Positions 22,910 through 35,180 are shown, counted from the stretch's first letter. The stretch: DNA of 64,000 nucleotides from Nectonema munidae (GCA_030549495.1 JAUIRK010000885.1:868001-932000); one strand, 5' to 3'. Notes: generated by a model not told the origin, from the letters alone. Made by a program: numbers and translations.

Positions 22910-23200
22910 GATTTACAGGTTTCATTGATTTTTTTGACAGGCTTTATTGATTTCATAAAAAATGAACATCACCATTAAATTCTACATACTTGAAATGTAT
23001 AAAAAACTTTTTATAAGAATAAAAATTTTAATTTTGACATGAACTGTCATATTTAAATTATTTTTTTGTCAGGTTTGACTGATTTTTATAAAAAATGAAT
23101 ATCACGAGAGCTGTCAAATATAAATCAATTTTTTGACAGATTTAATTGATTTTGATAAAAAAAAAAGACAACAGCACTGAATTCAGCATAGTTGAAATAT
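22910..23200. repeat. Diverged short-unit repeat cluster
   Basis: The motif TTGACAGG(T/C)TT-ATTGATTT-ATAAAAAATGAA recurs four times (about 22918, 22937, 23074 and 23140), along with TACTTGAAATGTATA-like partners. It is an irregular local repeat with units of about 20-130 bp, followed by a G-rich run at 23252-23275. Confidence 0.6.
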
Positions 23201-23553
23201 ATATGTAACATTAAAAATATTTATAAAACTTATTAATATCTGAGAAAAATAGGGGGGGGGGAGGGGAGGGGGACTCACTTGAGCGGACAAATTAGCCCAG
23301 CACTAATAAGGTTAAAGTCAGTTAGAATTTCTCTTTTATGAAAGGATAAGATTCAGAATTTTCTTGTTTTCTAGTGAGATCGTGACAATTATGATAAAAC
23401 TGAAATGGGACAACATTGGACCAAGGTTGGCAAAACTACTCCAAAAAAATTCAATACTATATATATTTATAATAGGTAGAAGTTATAGATAAAATATCTA
23501 TAATAGATGTGGGGTATATATATGAATGATAAGAAAAAATAACATCTATAACA

Positions 23554-23905
23554 CAGGGCCGGGGCTAGAAATTGCGGGCCCAATTAAATAACTAATAGCG
23601 GGGTCTTTATTCTTCAAGAGTAAAAAATTTTGTATTGCACCTTTTGTATAATTTGTTTATCCTTAATGAAAGAATAACCCTCGCAAGGCCAGAGAGGGCC
23701 GATTAGGCCCATCATCAACTTTAGGTAAATATCAAAAGAACTGATTTGCTACTAATTAAAAATGGAGACCATGAAAATTAAGAAAAAAAGTGCAAAAACC
23801 ATTTTGAGTTAAAAAAAAACTTTTCCTACCTGCTAATTCATTCGGGAGATATATTTTAAAATATATACTTCAAAAGCCTTTTGCGGGCCTGTCAGGCCCA
23901 AGAGA
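23554..23905. mobile_element. GC-rich ends of ZMYM-type hAT elements (fragments)
   Basis: A CAGGGCCGGGGCTAGAAATT terminus starts at 23554, followed by GCGGGCCCAATTAA. Two more blocks, GAGGGCCGATTAGGCCC (about 23694-23710) and GCGGGCCTGTCAGGCCC (about 23883-23899), look like 3-prime termini of related elements. No coding remains between them. This reads as a cluster of overlapping or rearranged non-autonomous hAT pieces; exact boundaries are not resolvable by eye. Confidence 0.5.
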
Positions 23906-24028
23906 AAAATACTCAATAAAGCCAAAAATATTTATTAAAATCAAGCACCTGTATGGAAAATAAGCTAAAAATTATAAAGTACAGTTTTTACAAACAATTT
24001 TAGAGTGTTTTTTGCACACATTATTTTT

Positions 24029-26433
24029 TCAGCAAAAACATGTCTGGAAAATTTTCCTAATAGCAGGTTTGCACATCATGCATGGACCCCTTGAAGAAAA
24101 AGAGGTACTTGCTTCTCTCTGCGTCTCATAACCATAAAGAGCCAAAATTGTCCGTATTTCTCTTGGAATTGTTGAAGACTGGGCTCTAACTTTCATTGCT
24201 CCTTCTGCAAGTTCAAAACATAAGGAATTTATGATATCTTTTCTTCCTCCACATCCAGATGAGTACGATTCAGGGGAGTTATTCATGACAGTTATCGATG
24301 TGTTGAGAGCAGCCATATCCAAATAATTACAAAATATGGCTATTGGCCATCTTCGTGTGCACCGATACGTTGTGTAGTTACGACACATTTGATTTGCTTT
24401 GTCTACGCCACACTTGTACTTGTTGTAAAAAAGCACAGACTCCGGTTTCCTTTTTTCTCCATGGAATGAGATGGGGCCATAATGTTGACTGCTCATTATC
24501 AAAACAGCTTTGAAGTTGATACGAGCATGATTTTTGGGGATGTATGCAACTAAAGACGCAGTGTCGGTATACAAAACTCATGAATCACACTCATCAAGAC
24601 CTTCTTGGCTTAGAGAGCTTTTTTTAAAAACGTATGGAACGCACCTTCTAGATGAGTTCAAGGTGCCAAGAAAGGTGAGTGAATGTCGCACACCCCAAGA
24701 ACAGAGTTTGTGGTCCATAAAGAACCCATCACATACCACGCCCGTCCCACTTGGAATCGAAGAAGTCATGACCAAACGTTTCGGTATTTCAACACCTTTG
24801 AAGTAATTTGGTTCACTGTAGTTTGAAATATATATTTCAGGTGATAATACATAAAATGATATGGAATCATTCAAGTGGTAAAATTTTATTCCCCACTTTC
24901 CAGGTTTGCTTGGATCAAATATTTTGATTGGACAATTTCCTCTGTATCTGAGGAGCTGTTCATCCACCGTACCGTATTCATTTGGAGTCCAATATCTAAA
25001 ATACGAGAGAGATTTGGTACTACAAAGAACAACCCCAAACATATTTCCAATACACAAAACCTATATACACTTTGTGAAAAAAGGGGTTGTGTTAGAGTGG
25101 GTGAATGCACACAGGTTTGGAAACTTATTACTCGTTTTTTCATAGAAATTTTGCCATTTTATCGATAAATCAACGATGCAAAGTTATTTTTTATTCACCA
25201 AGAACCCATGTGAAAAGCAATTATGAATGGCTGCAGTATGTTTGAGAAATATTTTCACTAAAAGATTAGTGAAATATACACAAACCTTAGCCTCTAGACC
25301 AGAGATTCCCAACCCGTGCGACGCACTTTACTCTTTTGGATTCTGCTGTTTGACAATTTAGTGATGGAATTTCAACTAAGCTTCTCAGCTATATGCTCAT
25401 TGAAGTTCTATAATTATTTTCATCTTTTATCTGATATGTATCGCTAACTAGCTGAATTAGTGAGTCGTGTGTTCATCTTTTTCTTTTTTTAGTGAAAATG
25501 AATCGTAAACTTGTGATCATTTGCAATTCTAAGGATGAGCAACCATGCTTGCCGTTTTCTATATTACTATTACAATCACAAATTTCACCGAACATAAAAA
25601 ATGTAACATTTGAAAAGTCAATGCGAAAAGATCTGTCAACCCTTGGTAACGCGGTTTTTGATCACACTTATACATCAGTTTGTGAGAAAGCTCGTGTATC
25701 ATTTTACTTATTATTCATTTCACGTTTGTATTCGAAATTGTGCCGATGCTTATTATAAATCAATGCAAACTTGAATCTAAAAAGAGCGACTTCATTTAAA
25801 AAAAATTAAGCTAAATATGTTATATTTATAATATAACGTTATGATATAACGTTATGTTATATTTATAATATTATGTTATGAATACGTGTCTTACCTATTG
25901 AAAACTTTGTTAAAATGGTCATGCAACATTCTTACGAAAGCAATTTTATCTTGTGCCGTATCCCTGGTCAGAGGATTGTCAAAACGTAGAAATCTTGATA
26001 TCAATTTGAAATCATTTCTAGAGATAACAGATTTCACAAAAAAGGAACTTTTTTGGGAGAAAATCTTTTCAAGTGAAACTTTTTGATCATGATTTATTCC
26101 CATATGGTAGAGACAAGAGAAGTATGCTAATAGTTTATCAATGGTAAAACACTAAGAAAACAAAACTACATCATTAGAAACATCAGAGTTAGCTTCCGTT
26201 GTATGTCTGATGAAATTCGTAGTGTAGTGGAAAATTTCTAGAATCAATTCTTGAGTAAAAAACAGTTTCCAAATGGAATAAGGGTCAACTAGATTTCTTG
26301 CTTCCAGTTTAGGACCAGGAGGATGTAAAGATATGATTCTTTGATTCAGTAATCTTGGTATTCCAGATCCAACGGGTATAGTTGAGGTAAAAATTGTTCC
26401 ATCAGGGGACACGTATTCAAGTTCCGTACTCAT
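24029..26433 (-). pseudogene. piggyBac transposase gene, nearly complete, with one intron
   Basis: A minus-strand piggyBac-family transposase of about 505 residues. Exon 1 (26433-25895) holds the N-terminal domain: IWKLFFTQELILEIF, LLAYFSCLYHMGI and VISRNDFKLISRFLRFDN, classic for the family. A GT-AG intron (GTAAGA donor at 25894, TATTTTAG acceptor at 24996; 899 nt) follows; splicing gives RYWTPNEYGTVDEQL in frame. Exon 2 carries all three catalytic aspartates in their family contexts: GIKFYHLNDSISF, VVCDGFFMDHKL and KYKCGVDKANQMC, then RRWPIAIFCNYLDMAALN and a Cys-rich end (CMMCKPAIRKIFQTCFC), the usual C-terminal zinc-finger region. Two in-frame stops are visible, at 26154-26152 (TAG) and 24580-24578 (TGA); otherwise the frame is open. 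Terminal repeats and flanking TTAA were not found with confidence. Recently inactive. Confidence 0.9.
24996..25894 (-). other. Intron of the piggyBac transposase, carrying a hAT-like terminus
   Basis: Donor CAATAG|GTAAGA and acceptor CGTATTTTAG|ATATTGG give an exact in-frame join at a place where the protein family is continuous. Within it, CAGAGATTCCCAACCCGTGC (25301) is a typical hAT terminus, but I could not find its partner, so a truncated hAT may lie in the intron. A 60-base palindromic AT block made of ATATAACGTT repeats occurs at about 25815-25880. The plus-strand open frame at 25492-25758 has no recognisable domain. Confidence 0.75.
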
Positions 26434-26786
26434 ATAGTGATGAAAATTGAAGTTGAAAATATTGTGTAGGAGAGCAAAGACGAGAGAGGAGTGAATTCAC
26501 AATTCAAATAGACGGGAATTTGACCCGTAGGATGACGAAAATTATCAATATGCAATCACACACATGAAAAAGAAAAAATATTGGTTTTATGTATCACGAT
26601 AATATTGAATTACGTCGTATTTTCAGAAAAGCACGATAATATTGAATTACGTGGTATTTTCATAAGCTACGTACAGGATGTATGAAATTCACATAATAGA
26701 CTTGCTAATTCATTCATAGATTTACCCTAACCGGTTCGAATTTGAAAATAATTTTTTTAAAGCTAAATTAACGAAAAATTTAGTAG
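26434..26786. other. Upstream flank of piggyBac relic, with a 37-bp tandem duplication
   Basis: CACGATAATATTGAATTACG occurs at 26595 and again at 26632 in a two-unit tandem repeat. The remainder holds no recognised feature; the piggyBac 5-prime end should be here but I could not place its terminal repeat. Confidence 0.5.
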
Positions 26787-27309
26787 AGGGCCGATAAGGC
26801 CCTCTCTATCCTTTTAGCGTAGTATAAAAGTTTATATCCTGTGAGAGATAAAAGACAGTTAAACTTTGTATACCAAAAGTTTGATAGACAACATTAATTT
26901 TATTTTTAAATTCCTAAAAAGTGGCTATTACAAGTATAATACACAACGATTTTTAGAAAAAGACATTTATGCTTTTTATCCACAAAATCTTTTATAATAT
27001 TTGTGATCAATGGTTTTTGCAATTTCATTTCCATAGAAATCATTGCAAAATTGTTTAGTTTCTCTTGAGAAATTGTAGTGTTTTATCAACTTTAATTTTG
27101 AGAAACTTCTTTCACCTGTTGCGGCAGTTACAGGCATTGTCAAGCAAATTCTCAAAACAAAAAAAAACATTAGAAAATGAGGCATAAAAGAAAAAAAAAT
27201 ATTAAAATTTTTTTTTTGTTAATATAGTATGCATGAAATGAGTTAAATAATATCAGGAATAAGAATTTTTCATTTTTTTCACGTAGTAGGGGCGCTTAAA
27301 ATCGGCCCT
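26787..27309 (-). mobile_element. Shortened ZMYM-type hAT element with hATC domain
   Basis: AGGGCCGAT at the left (26787) and ATCGGCCCT at the right (to 27309) form inverted ends, with the GGCCCTCT and GGGGCGC blocks usual for this group. Inside, on the minus strand (27185-26976), lies an open stretch with ICLTMPVTAATGERSFSKLK then IKHY, the hATC dimerisation domain of ZMYM1-like transposases, followed by EIAKTIDHKYY. Everything upstream of this domain (BED/TTF and most of the catalytic core) is missing, so this is an internally deleted derivative. Target duplication not clear. Confidence 0.75.
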
Positions 27310-28713
27310 TCTATCACATCGTCAGAACACTTCTTCAGATGAGGGTGCGAAAAGGGAACTAACTTTAAAGCAGGACAATAACAGATTATGTAGTGGAAGC
27401 AGGGTGCAGCATGTTTTGAAATTTTAAATGAAATGTTGCATTCTTTATTTGATCATTTGAGATGAAATTTTTGCAGAAGAAGTATTGTGCGATTGAAATG
27501 TCATCTTCTTACCTCTGTGAACAACGTCTTTCTAGCATGCTTACAACTTTGGTTTTCTCAAAATCTGCCACTCCAACTCCGCAACCCTGCTTTTCCGAAT
27601 GATTTTATAAGTTTTAAGAAAATTTATTTTTGAATTGTTATTATCGAGTTGTTTAAATGATCATATTTTTTGTATAATATTACTAAATACTATCTAAAGT
27701 TACTGTCTGTTTTAAATGTCTCTCACTTTTAATTTTTATATTACCCTAAGACTTCACATATTATTTGAAAATGTAATAAACAATTGTACTCCAAAGGTAT
27801 ATTTTTTTTATATTTAATGCATAAATATAAGTGGGTTAACGAAGTTTTTGAAGATTCCTTAAAATCATTAAAAGTCATTTTACGCTAAAAATAATGTGCT
27901 GTGCTCCAATTGTCATGGCAACATTTTTTAACATTAGATTTCCAATCAAATGAGAAAGTGTTTAAGATGTGTAAATAAAGATTTTAGTTGAAAGATAACC
28001 AGCAGCATAATCAAAACAGTGTATTGTGTCAATAATGAAGTAAAAAAAAGTTTTATTTTTCTTATTAATTAATTTAGTATAATTTAAATTTATATTCTCA
28101 CACAATAACTAACACCACACTCGACATAATGCCCTTTCTTTTATTGAAGAAGATCATGAACTTCATTCAAAAACTTTAATTTGATTTCTGAAAAATAGCA
28201 ACATCTAAATGTTCTCAAATATTACACACAAATGAAAATTCTTTCACGCACCTAACAACCCGTAATTTTTTTTGGGCGAACCGGCATACCCACGCGGGCT
28301 TGGCCGCACTATGCACTACTTTAATATCCGGAAAGGATATAGTACAAGAACAAAATTTTTACAAAAAAATATTTTAAAAATTCAAGTTAAACAGTAATTT
28401 AAATGATAATTTACAAAATTGGCAATTTTTTAGCATCTAAGTTACCTTAATTACTGAGTTATGTGAAAAATACTCCATTTAAAAAATAAAAAATCTCTCA
28501 ATTTCAATACAAGTATCCAAAATGTCGAAATTTTAATCGAGAGAGATTGAAACTTATCGTTATAGACAGGTGTTCGTCTCGTTATAAAGGTCTCAAGGCA
28601 TATATATATATATATATCAAAGTAAGCTCGTCAAGTTGTCACCACTATCTTACACATATCGAGCTGTATGCTACATTTCCTACATTTTCACTTATAATTC
28701 GCCACTATTGATG
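27310..28713. other. AT-rich stretch, no supported gene
   Basis: A GC-richer patch at 28270-28312 (GGGCGAACCGGCATACCC, GGGCTTGGCCGC) looks like a transposon end but has no visible partner. A (TA)n microsatellite of about 18 bases lies at 28600-28617. Nothing else recognised. Confidence 0.4.
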
Positions 28714-28717
28714 TTAA

Positions 28718-28844
28718 CCCATTTACGACCAATGTTCCTATTTTGGAACATAAGTAATTTCTTCTTCTTCTTCTTTTTTAAATAATTTTAAATAAAAATC
28801 TTTTGCGTTTTTTAAATTTTGTTTTCCTTTTTTTTTTTTTAAGG
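28718..28844. mobile_element. piggyBac-type MITE, copy 1 (TTAA-flanked)
   Basis: TTAA (28714-28717) then CCCATTTACGACCAATGTTC; the right side ends AAGG followed by TTAA (28845-28848). The left 40 bases match the element at 55131 almost exactly (CCAATGTTCCTAT-TTGGAAC-ATAAGTAATTTC). The right half is overtaken by T-rich expansion, so its inverted repeat is poor. Target choice (TTAA) and CCC start are piggyBac hallmarks. Confidence 0.75.
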
Positions 28845-28848
28845 TTAA

Positions 28849-31800
28849 AGCACAGGCATACACTTTTGACATTATTCACAGCTTTTATCTTCACGCACAT
28901 TCTAACTAATCTTGGTCTGTATGCTCGAGTGGCCTTTCTTCAAACGGACCTTCAAAGACTTTTACATTTCTTTTGTACGATATATTTTTGTATTTTTTTC
29001 GTTTATATACTGTCACCTATTACTTGTTAAAGTTTGATATTTTTCCATTTTTTGATAATAAATAAATTTTTTTCTTTATAGCATATGCATGCCTTTTGAA
29101 GCAAAAATAAATGGGAAAAACTAAACCCATTTGTAAGACAGTATAGCCATTTTTAACACAAATAAACGGTCACAGAAGTAAAGAGTTTGGGATCATATCA
29201 CAAAAACGGATTATATAATTTTTTTAAATGTTATGTTCTCAATTATTATTATAAGAGGACGGTGTAGAATAAATCATAGTTGTAGAACAATAATTCGTTT
29301 TTTAGCAAAAAGAGTGAGTGTTGAGTATGGTATTTACGATAGATGCAATATTATTAGTTATATCTCATTAATAAATTATGCCAAAATTTGCTATTAGCAT
29401 TTCATTATAAACGGATCTTTATAGGTGGCAATAAAGGCTTTCATTTTATTCATGGTAAATTTATATCCCAGTAAATTCTTCGACAAAATAGTTCATCGAA
29501 ATATTTTTACCATTTTCATATCATTTTATATATCTACCATATATATTATTATTAACTTTGAAATTTTTGAATCTAAATTTTAAATTTTCTAATCTATTTT
29601 TTCGAAAAGTTAATTTATTTAAAATTTTATCACTTCATATATCATACTGAATTTATCTTGCTTTTATTATTCTCAGTTTTTATAATAACATTGAAATGTT
29701 GTGCATAATTAATTTTAAAAATCCATTTCTTCTCATTTTTTTTTAATTTTAGTTTTTGAAAAATATTGTTAAATATACTTTGGTTTGCCCTTATTTTATA
29801 CACACACACACAAATTTATTATAAAATGAGAAAAAATTGATTTGGAAATATAAAATTCTTTCATACATTATAAAGTATACAAGTTATAAATTATATAGTG
29901 AAAATGCATGAAATTATAAAAATATTTATTCATGAACTTAGCGTTGAAGATTTCACCCATGGAATTTAAAGGTCATTTTTCATATCTGAATATTTGTTTT
30001 AACGGCTTTCATTTCAGCGAATTTTATTGAAAGCTTTGTTTCACCGATATTAACAAAAAGATATAGTTTTCAAAAGAGTCTTTTATGGGATTAAGAGAAT
30101 AACTAAATAAAATACTTACATAAAAAATTATAATTTGACTATTATTTTCATTTTAAAAAAGAGTCTATGATAGAGAAAAGAGGTAAAGCCTAAACATTTA
30201 TTATGGTGATTGTTGCAGAAAACCGAGACAAATAAATAAAAGAAAAAGGCAAATAGTGCGTTATTTTGTAATCAATTTGCCATTATTAATCACTAAATCC
30301 ATGAGCCAATACTCTCTGAGGAAATGCTATAAATCAATATGTAAAATGAATGACTTTTGTCAAAAAAAAACAAAAATATGATTGATAAACATAGAAGATA
30401 ATTAAAAAATTTATAATGCAATCACATTTGCTTATAGTAATAATAATCTGCAAATAGAAAAGAAAAATCACAGTAATGATATGAATTTGCAAATGACATA
30501 AATCGTGCATAAAAAATGCATTGAATACATCAAAGTCGTATTTACACTTAATTCAAGTAGATTTGAGAAAATGTTCGCGATTTCATTTAGACTTAGACGA
30601 TAGGCAATGCCAAACGCACAAGGCATTTATATAGAACAAAAAAAGACATTTTTAACTTGATAAAATAATGTGTTTGATCTTTCAGACAAAAGTGTCTGAG
30701 TCCTTAAATCGGAGGTTATGTGTGTGAGTATAAAAACTCGAACCACTGGCGACCCGGATTTGAAGTATTTCCAGATCTTGTGGGCCGAATAAACGCAAGG
30801 TTTAAAAAGATGCATAGAAACATAATTAAAATCAGCAATAGCCGAATAAGTTACTTAAAAGGCATTAAAAAGTACCAATTTTTTTCTGGTCTTTCAGAAA
30901 CTTGATATCCTCAATTTCATCAAAATCAGGAGTTAAATTCGTAGAAGAAAATGTCAAGCATATGATCAATGTTTAGTCTTTTTATGTGTTTTGACTTATT
31001 GTTGTTAATCTATGAAAAAATGTGTCCCTAAATATAAATTGTGTCAAACATACATGAAATTTTTGAAAAAAATTAGGTTATTTTCGGATATAAGATATTG
31101 AAAAAAATCAATTACTTTATTTTTAAAAAAAATAGTAAAGTTCAAACATTTCGTAGCATTTGATTTCTACGTTCTTCATTCATGAATCCAACTTCCGTAT
31201 TAAAGCTGCGAGTTTAAAAATTAATTATGTTAAGGTTAAGTTATGCCCTTGGAACGATAGGATAAAGTTGTTCAATAGGTATGATAATCTTGAAATAAAG
31301 TATTCGCCCATCAGATTGTTATGAAAATCGTGATCTTTTTTGTAAAAAAACAAAAAGCTTCCTCAGTTCAAAGATACGCGTTGTGGTATGCCCCCTAAAA
31401 AGACAGTGGTAAAGGCGACAAATTTATCAGAGCCAAAAATTTAACAAACAACCTTAAACAGTCAAGTATTCAAGATGGCCATTTTTATAAAATTAAAAAT
31501 TTTAATAGCTTGGTTTAACGTGATAGGAAGTTCGGAGAAAGCACTTTTGCACTAAGAGCGAATTTGAGTATGAAAGAATGAACAGTAGTAACGTTTGGTG
31601 AGACAGCTTTCGCATGGGCTTGAAAATCTAACTTTCGTCTGAGGATGGACTGATAAATAACTTTCGTCTGATGATAGATTATTCTATATATCGTACATCC
31701 AGCCAACTTTTTCCATCCAGTTCTTTACGCTTGAAAATTCGTCTAAGATGCAGAAAATATTCTTTCTTTTGGTTGTAATGAACAACTCCTATTTCAGCAG

Positions 31801-32280
31801 TACTTTAGTCATAAAGATTTTAATGCTTCGAATCTGACTAAGTTTATTTGATATGTTAAGGCGATGAATATTTTTGTTAAGAAAAAAATAACTAAAAGAG
31901 GCACAACACTTCTAAAGGGCTTGTGTAGCACTTGCATGGCTCTTGCGCGTACCACTAATGTTACGTGTGCCGCAGGTGTGAATCGTTGCTATAAAAAGAC
32001 TTTGGCTTTTGGCGGACATTTTAAAAATAGCGCTATAAATAACTTGTAATTATTTGCACACATTTTTTGAAAGAGTTTGGCACAAATTCGAAACCATTGA
32101 CATATTGCATATTGGGAAATTGCATTAAATGATTTTAGTATCTCTTAGCCAAATTCTTTTGATCCCCGAATGTTCAAAAAATTATAGAGAACGTTGGTTA
32201 TAAGGGAGATTCTAAAAATTTTGTACAAATTTCGGAAATTTATTCTGTGTAAATTTATAACAAATACGCAAATTACATCA
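28849..32280. other. Long AT-rich stretch, no supported gene
   Basis: No transposon protein remnants or RNA genes recognised. A short (CA)n run is at 29800-29812. Slight G+C rises at 30690-30800 and 31890-32010 carry open frames of 61-63 residues without known domains. A short direct duplication with AACTTTCGTCTGA lies near 31630-31675. Confidence 0.4.
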
Positions 32281-32284
32281 GGCA

Positions 32285-32400
32285 TTACCATATGGAGCAA
32301 AATATTGGCTCAACTCAAATACTTTTGAACTCTTTTACTGTAAACTTAAAAAATATAACTTTGAAAATTTAATAAAAAAAATAAAATAAAGAAACTGAAT
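32285..32400 (+). repeat. Dispersed repeat, copy 2 (partner of 21661-21755)
   Basis: TTACCATATGGAGCAAAATA then TTGGCTCAACTCAAATACTT, then TTTTACTGTAAACTTAAAAA and AAATAAAGAAACTGAA. This matches the copy lodged in the satellite, with about 20 extra internal bases here. Confidence 0.75.
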
Positions 32401-32865
32401 ATAATGATGAAAAAAAAGTTAGAGAAATATCATAAACACATATAAGAAAAAGATATATAAATTCAAAAGACAAACTGAGGATTTTGTTGAATATATTACA
32501 CTGTTCAATACCGAATTTATTGTCTAAGTTTTTTTTAGCTGACTTAGGAAAATTTTGATACGTTGAATCCAAAAAGAACATTGGTTTTGCTCAATTAGAT
32601 CAACTTTCTGTAGTAAGCCACTCGTTGTTTTCTTGACGTTTTGTTTACATGTATGGGTATTTTCAATGTATAGGATAAAAAATTCTTTTTTATTTCAAGA
32701 AATAAACGATACAAAAATTAATGCCTTGGCATATTCTGCCACATCTGCGTCGAATACACCATTGCTCCTAACAGAAAACTAGTTACAAGTTATGTAAAGT
32801 TATTATGCATATTTTGGTATTAAACTTGGTGATCAGACTAAATTTTTAGCGCTAGACATGGTATA
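32401..32865. other. AT-rich stretch, nothing recognised
   Basis: No feature supported. Confidence 0.4.
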
Positions 32866-32869
32866 CAAG

Positions 32870-34005
32870 ACATGCACCTAGTATCTGCGTCAAAAGACCA
32901 AAGGCAAGAAGAGTTGTCTGAAGTTTGGGATTCCTATCCTTTGGAGGGAGTTGAAAAATCATGGCATTGATTGCTACTTTTGCACTATTCATGTAACTGA
33001 GATGAACAGAATAAAACCAAAGCAGCCTAAAGTATCCTGATCTTGAATCATCACGTAGACCTGTAGCTCACCGCGATAAAATTGGAGATCCCGTCTTTAG
33101 AGAATTTTCTCGCATTAGTTCCTCTAGTGATCAAGATAATGAAGAAAAGTGATTATTAGATGATGTTCCAAAACCTTTTTCAAAAATGAGGAAGTGATCT
33201 CGTCCGGCATCTCTCCCTGACAAAGACCTTTGCCAAAATGTTAGCATCCAGATTGAAGGAAAAAAACCTTCTCTATGACAGTTCTCGCATCACCTTTTAT
33301 CGCAACAGACATCAAGGATACCTCCATTTTTTCTTTGAAGGAAAGAATTTGGTGTACTGTACATATATTACTCACTTTCTGCACAAGCTTGGAGTGTCAC
33401 AGTACGAACCCAAAGATTGGAGACGACATCAGTAAGCGATCACTGAAATGTTTTGCTGCACAACGGCAACCAGTTTGCTTCTGTACCCTTTGGACACTCG
33501 GCGACTACACTAAAGGAAAAACATGAAGTGGTGAAATATATGCTGGAGAAAATTTGTTATAACCAACACGAATTGTTTATTTCTGTTGGCCTAAAAAGGT
33601 CAATTTTCTGTAAGGACATCAGTCCGGCTTTACCAAGTCCCTATGCTTTCTATAAATGTGGGATAGTAGGGGCACAGCTCAGCATTACACAAAAAAGGAC
33701 TGGCCAGTGCGAGAGGAATTGGTACCTTGCAGAGCAAAGAATATCATCAACAACCCTCTGGTAGAAAGAGACAGGATATTCTTTTTATCGCTGCACATCA
33801 AGCTTGGGTTGATTAAACAGTTCACTAAAGCTCACTTACTTGTGGAAGGCTTTTCCAAGTAAGTAACCATAGAGAACTCGCATCTTTAATGGTTATCAAA
33901 TCCGCAAGCTCATAAGAAATCCTGAGTTTGAAAACTTAATTAACGAAGTGGAACTGGAAGCGTGGAAAATTTTTGTTCTAGTCGTGAAAATCTTTTTAAA
34001 TTTTA
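32870..34005 (+). pseudogene. Fossil of the WAPH/FVGPQIR-motif protein family, copy 1
   Basis: Plus-strand coding traces of an uncharacterised, highly multiplied invertebrate protein family that I know only as anonymous predicted proteins. Visible blocks in order: LTKTFAKMLASRLKEKNLL (about 33217), ITFYRNRHQGYL, LGVSQYEPKDWR (about 33388), LHNGNQFASVPFGHS (about 33455), VKYMLEKICYNQHE, WDSRGTAQHYTKKDWPVREE (33656), NPLVERDRIFF, LHIKLGLIKQF (about 33790), and GYQIRKLIRNPEFENLINE (about 33892). Frames change several times and stops are present; the C-terminal DEHGERFHQD block is missing. The second copy at 58818-60115 keeps that block. Multicopy and decayed copies imply a mobile element, possibly an unclassified transposase, but I cannot name a superfamily. 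Confidence 0.75.
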
Positions 34006-34760
34006 CTTTAAATTTAGCATCACTTAACCCTAATAAGGGTGTTAAAATATATTAGTTAGTAGAATTATAAAAATAATGAAATATTTTCAAATTAAAAAGT
34101 TAAATAAAAAGTTATGAATAAGAATGAAATGCAAGAATGCTGAAATACGAAGAATAAACAATGAATAGAATAATATTATTGATAGAGAAAGAGTCGAAGG
34201 ATGATTACTACACATCAAAAGAGTATGGATTGAGTAACATCATATCTAACTATGAAGGGACATCTCTCTCTTCCTTACACAAACTTATATAAGATATAGA
34301 AAGTCGTGCTAAAAGAAGATAGCACTACCAATAAAATAGGAAGCTTATATTATTTTCTTATGCATCCACTACTCTGTGTCGATTTACGCTGTTTTTTTAC
34401 AACATTCACAGTATACGCGAGCTTTGCAAAAGAAAATGACGTGTTTCTTCATCATCACAATGAATGAGTAATCACTACGAATAATATAGGAAAGCCTTAT
34501 ATGATTTTCCTATGGAATTTTTTCGATTCTTTATTCCAGATTCTAATGTAAAATGGATACGAAAGGCGTTTTTCGAATAAGAGCACGCCTTAGTTAGAAC
34601 ATTGTATGAGGTATATAGTTTAGAGAAAGAGTAATTACTGATTAACCAATAAAATCACATAATGACTAGTCAATCAAACTTTAATGCATAGCTTATATTG
34701 CGATAAGTAGATAGATGCTAGGTAAGGCATGACGTATATGCTCAAAAAAATTGTCTACAG
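34006..34760. other. AT-rich stretch, nothing recognised
   Basis: No feature supported. The right part of the element above would fall here but has no coding trace. Confidence 0.4.
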
Positions 34761-34774
34761 TCCATATGTTACCA

Positions 34775-34843
34775 AAGTCATTTTCGCCCCCCTCCCCTCC
34801 CCGAAAACACTATATTTTCGCCCCCCCCGAAGGTGCGCCCCTG
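34775..34843. mobile_element. Solo terminus of a hAT-like element
   Basis: C-rich blocks (CGCCCCCCTCCCCTCCCC and CGCCCCCCCCG) end in GGTGCGCCCCTG (to 34843), the reverse of a CAGGGGCGCACC terminus common in hAT elements. No partner found. Confidence 0.4.
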
Positions 34844-35054
34844 CTATAAGGGTTACCTACTTCAACGTTGGCTTTTACTGCTTATAACTTGAAAATATCA
34901 AATAAACTATCTCATTTTTTATGCCTCCTATTATTTTGAAATTATTCTGAGAACAGACAGTTTCATTTTAAAATATTCAAAATTGCTTTATTAGTTTATT
35001 TTGTTTCCTTTCTCTCTAATGTTAATTATGTAGCAAATTTTTTACTTTTGAATA
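34844..35054. other. AT-rich spacer
   Basis: Nothing recognised. Confidence 0.4.
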
Positions 35055-35180
35055 AAAGGTACCGTCGGTGTGTTTCCATTGACAAGGCACTGATGTACCG
35101 CTTATGTCAAACTATGAACAAATTGGTATCGATGAGATATCGAATCCAGAGCCTTCCAACCTGCTATGCCACGCATAGAG
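35055..35180 (-). repeat. tRNA-derived SINE, family A, copy 2 (decayed)
   Basis: Minus strand: tRNA-like head with GGATTCGATATCTC (weakened B-box, about 35130-35143), then TTCATAGTTTGACATAAGCG, TGCCTTGTCAATGGAAACAC and GGTACC at 35058-35063. The body matches copies at 15474 and 39122; this one is the most diverged. Confidence 0.7.

Noticed and set aside
25492-25758. 88-residue plus-strand frame in the piggyBac intron
   Set aside because: No recognisable motif and lies within an intron that contains a transposon end; not supportable.
23554-27309. One large ZMYM-type hAT spanning the whole region with the piggyBac nested inside
   Set aside because: The ends CAGGGCCGGGG and AAGGGCCGAT agree only over about 7 bases, and a closer left partner (AGGGCCGAT at 26787) fits the hATC relic better; the larger element remains possible but unsupported.
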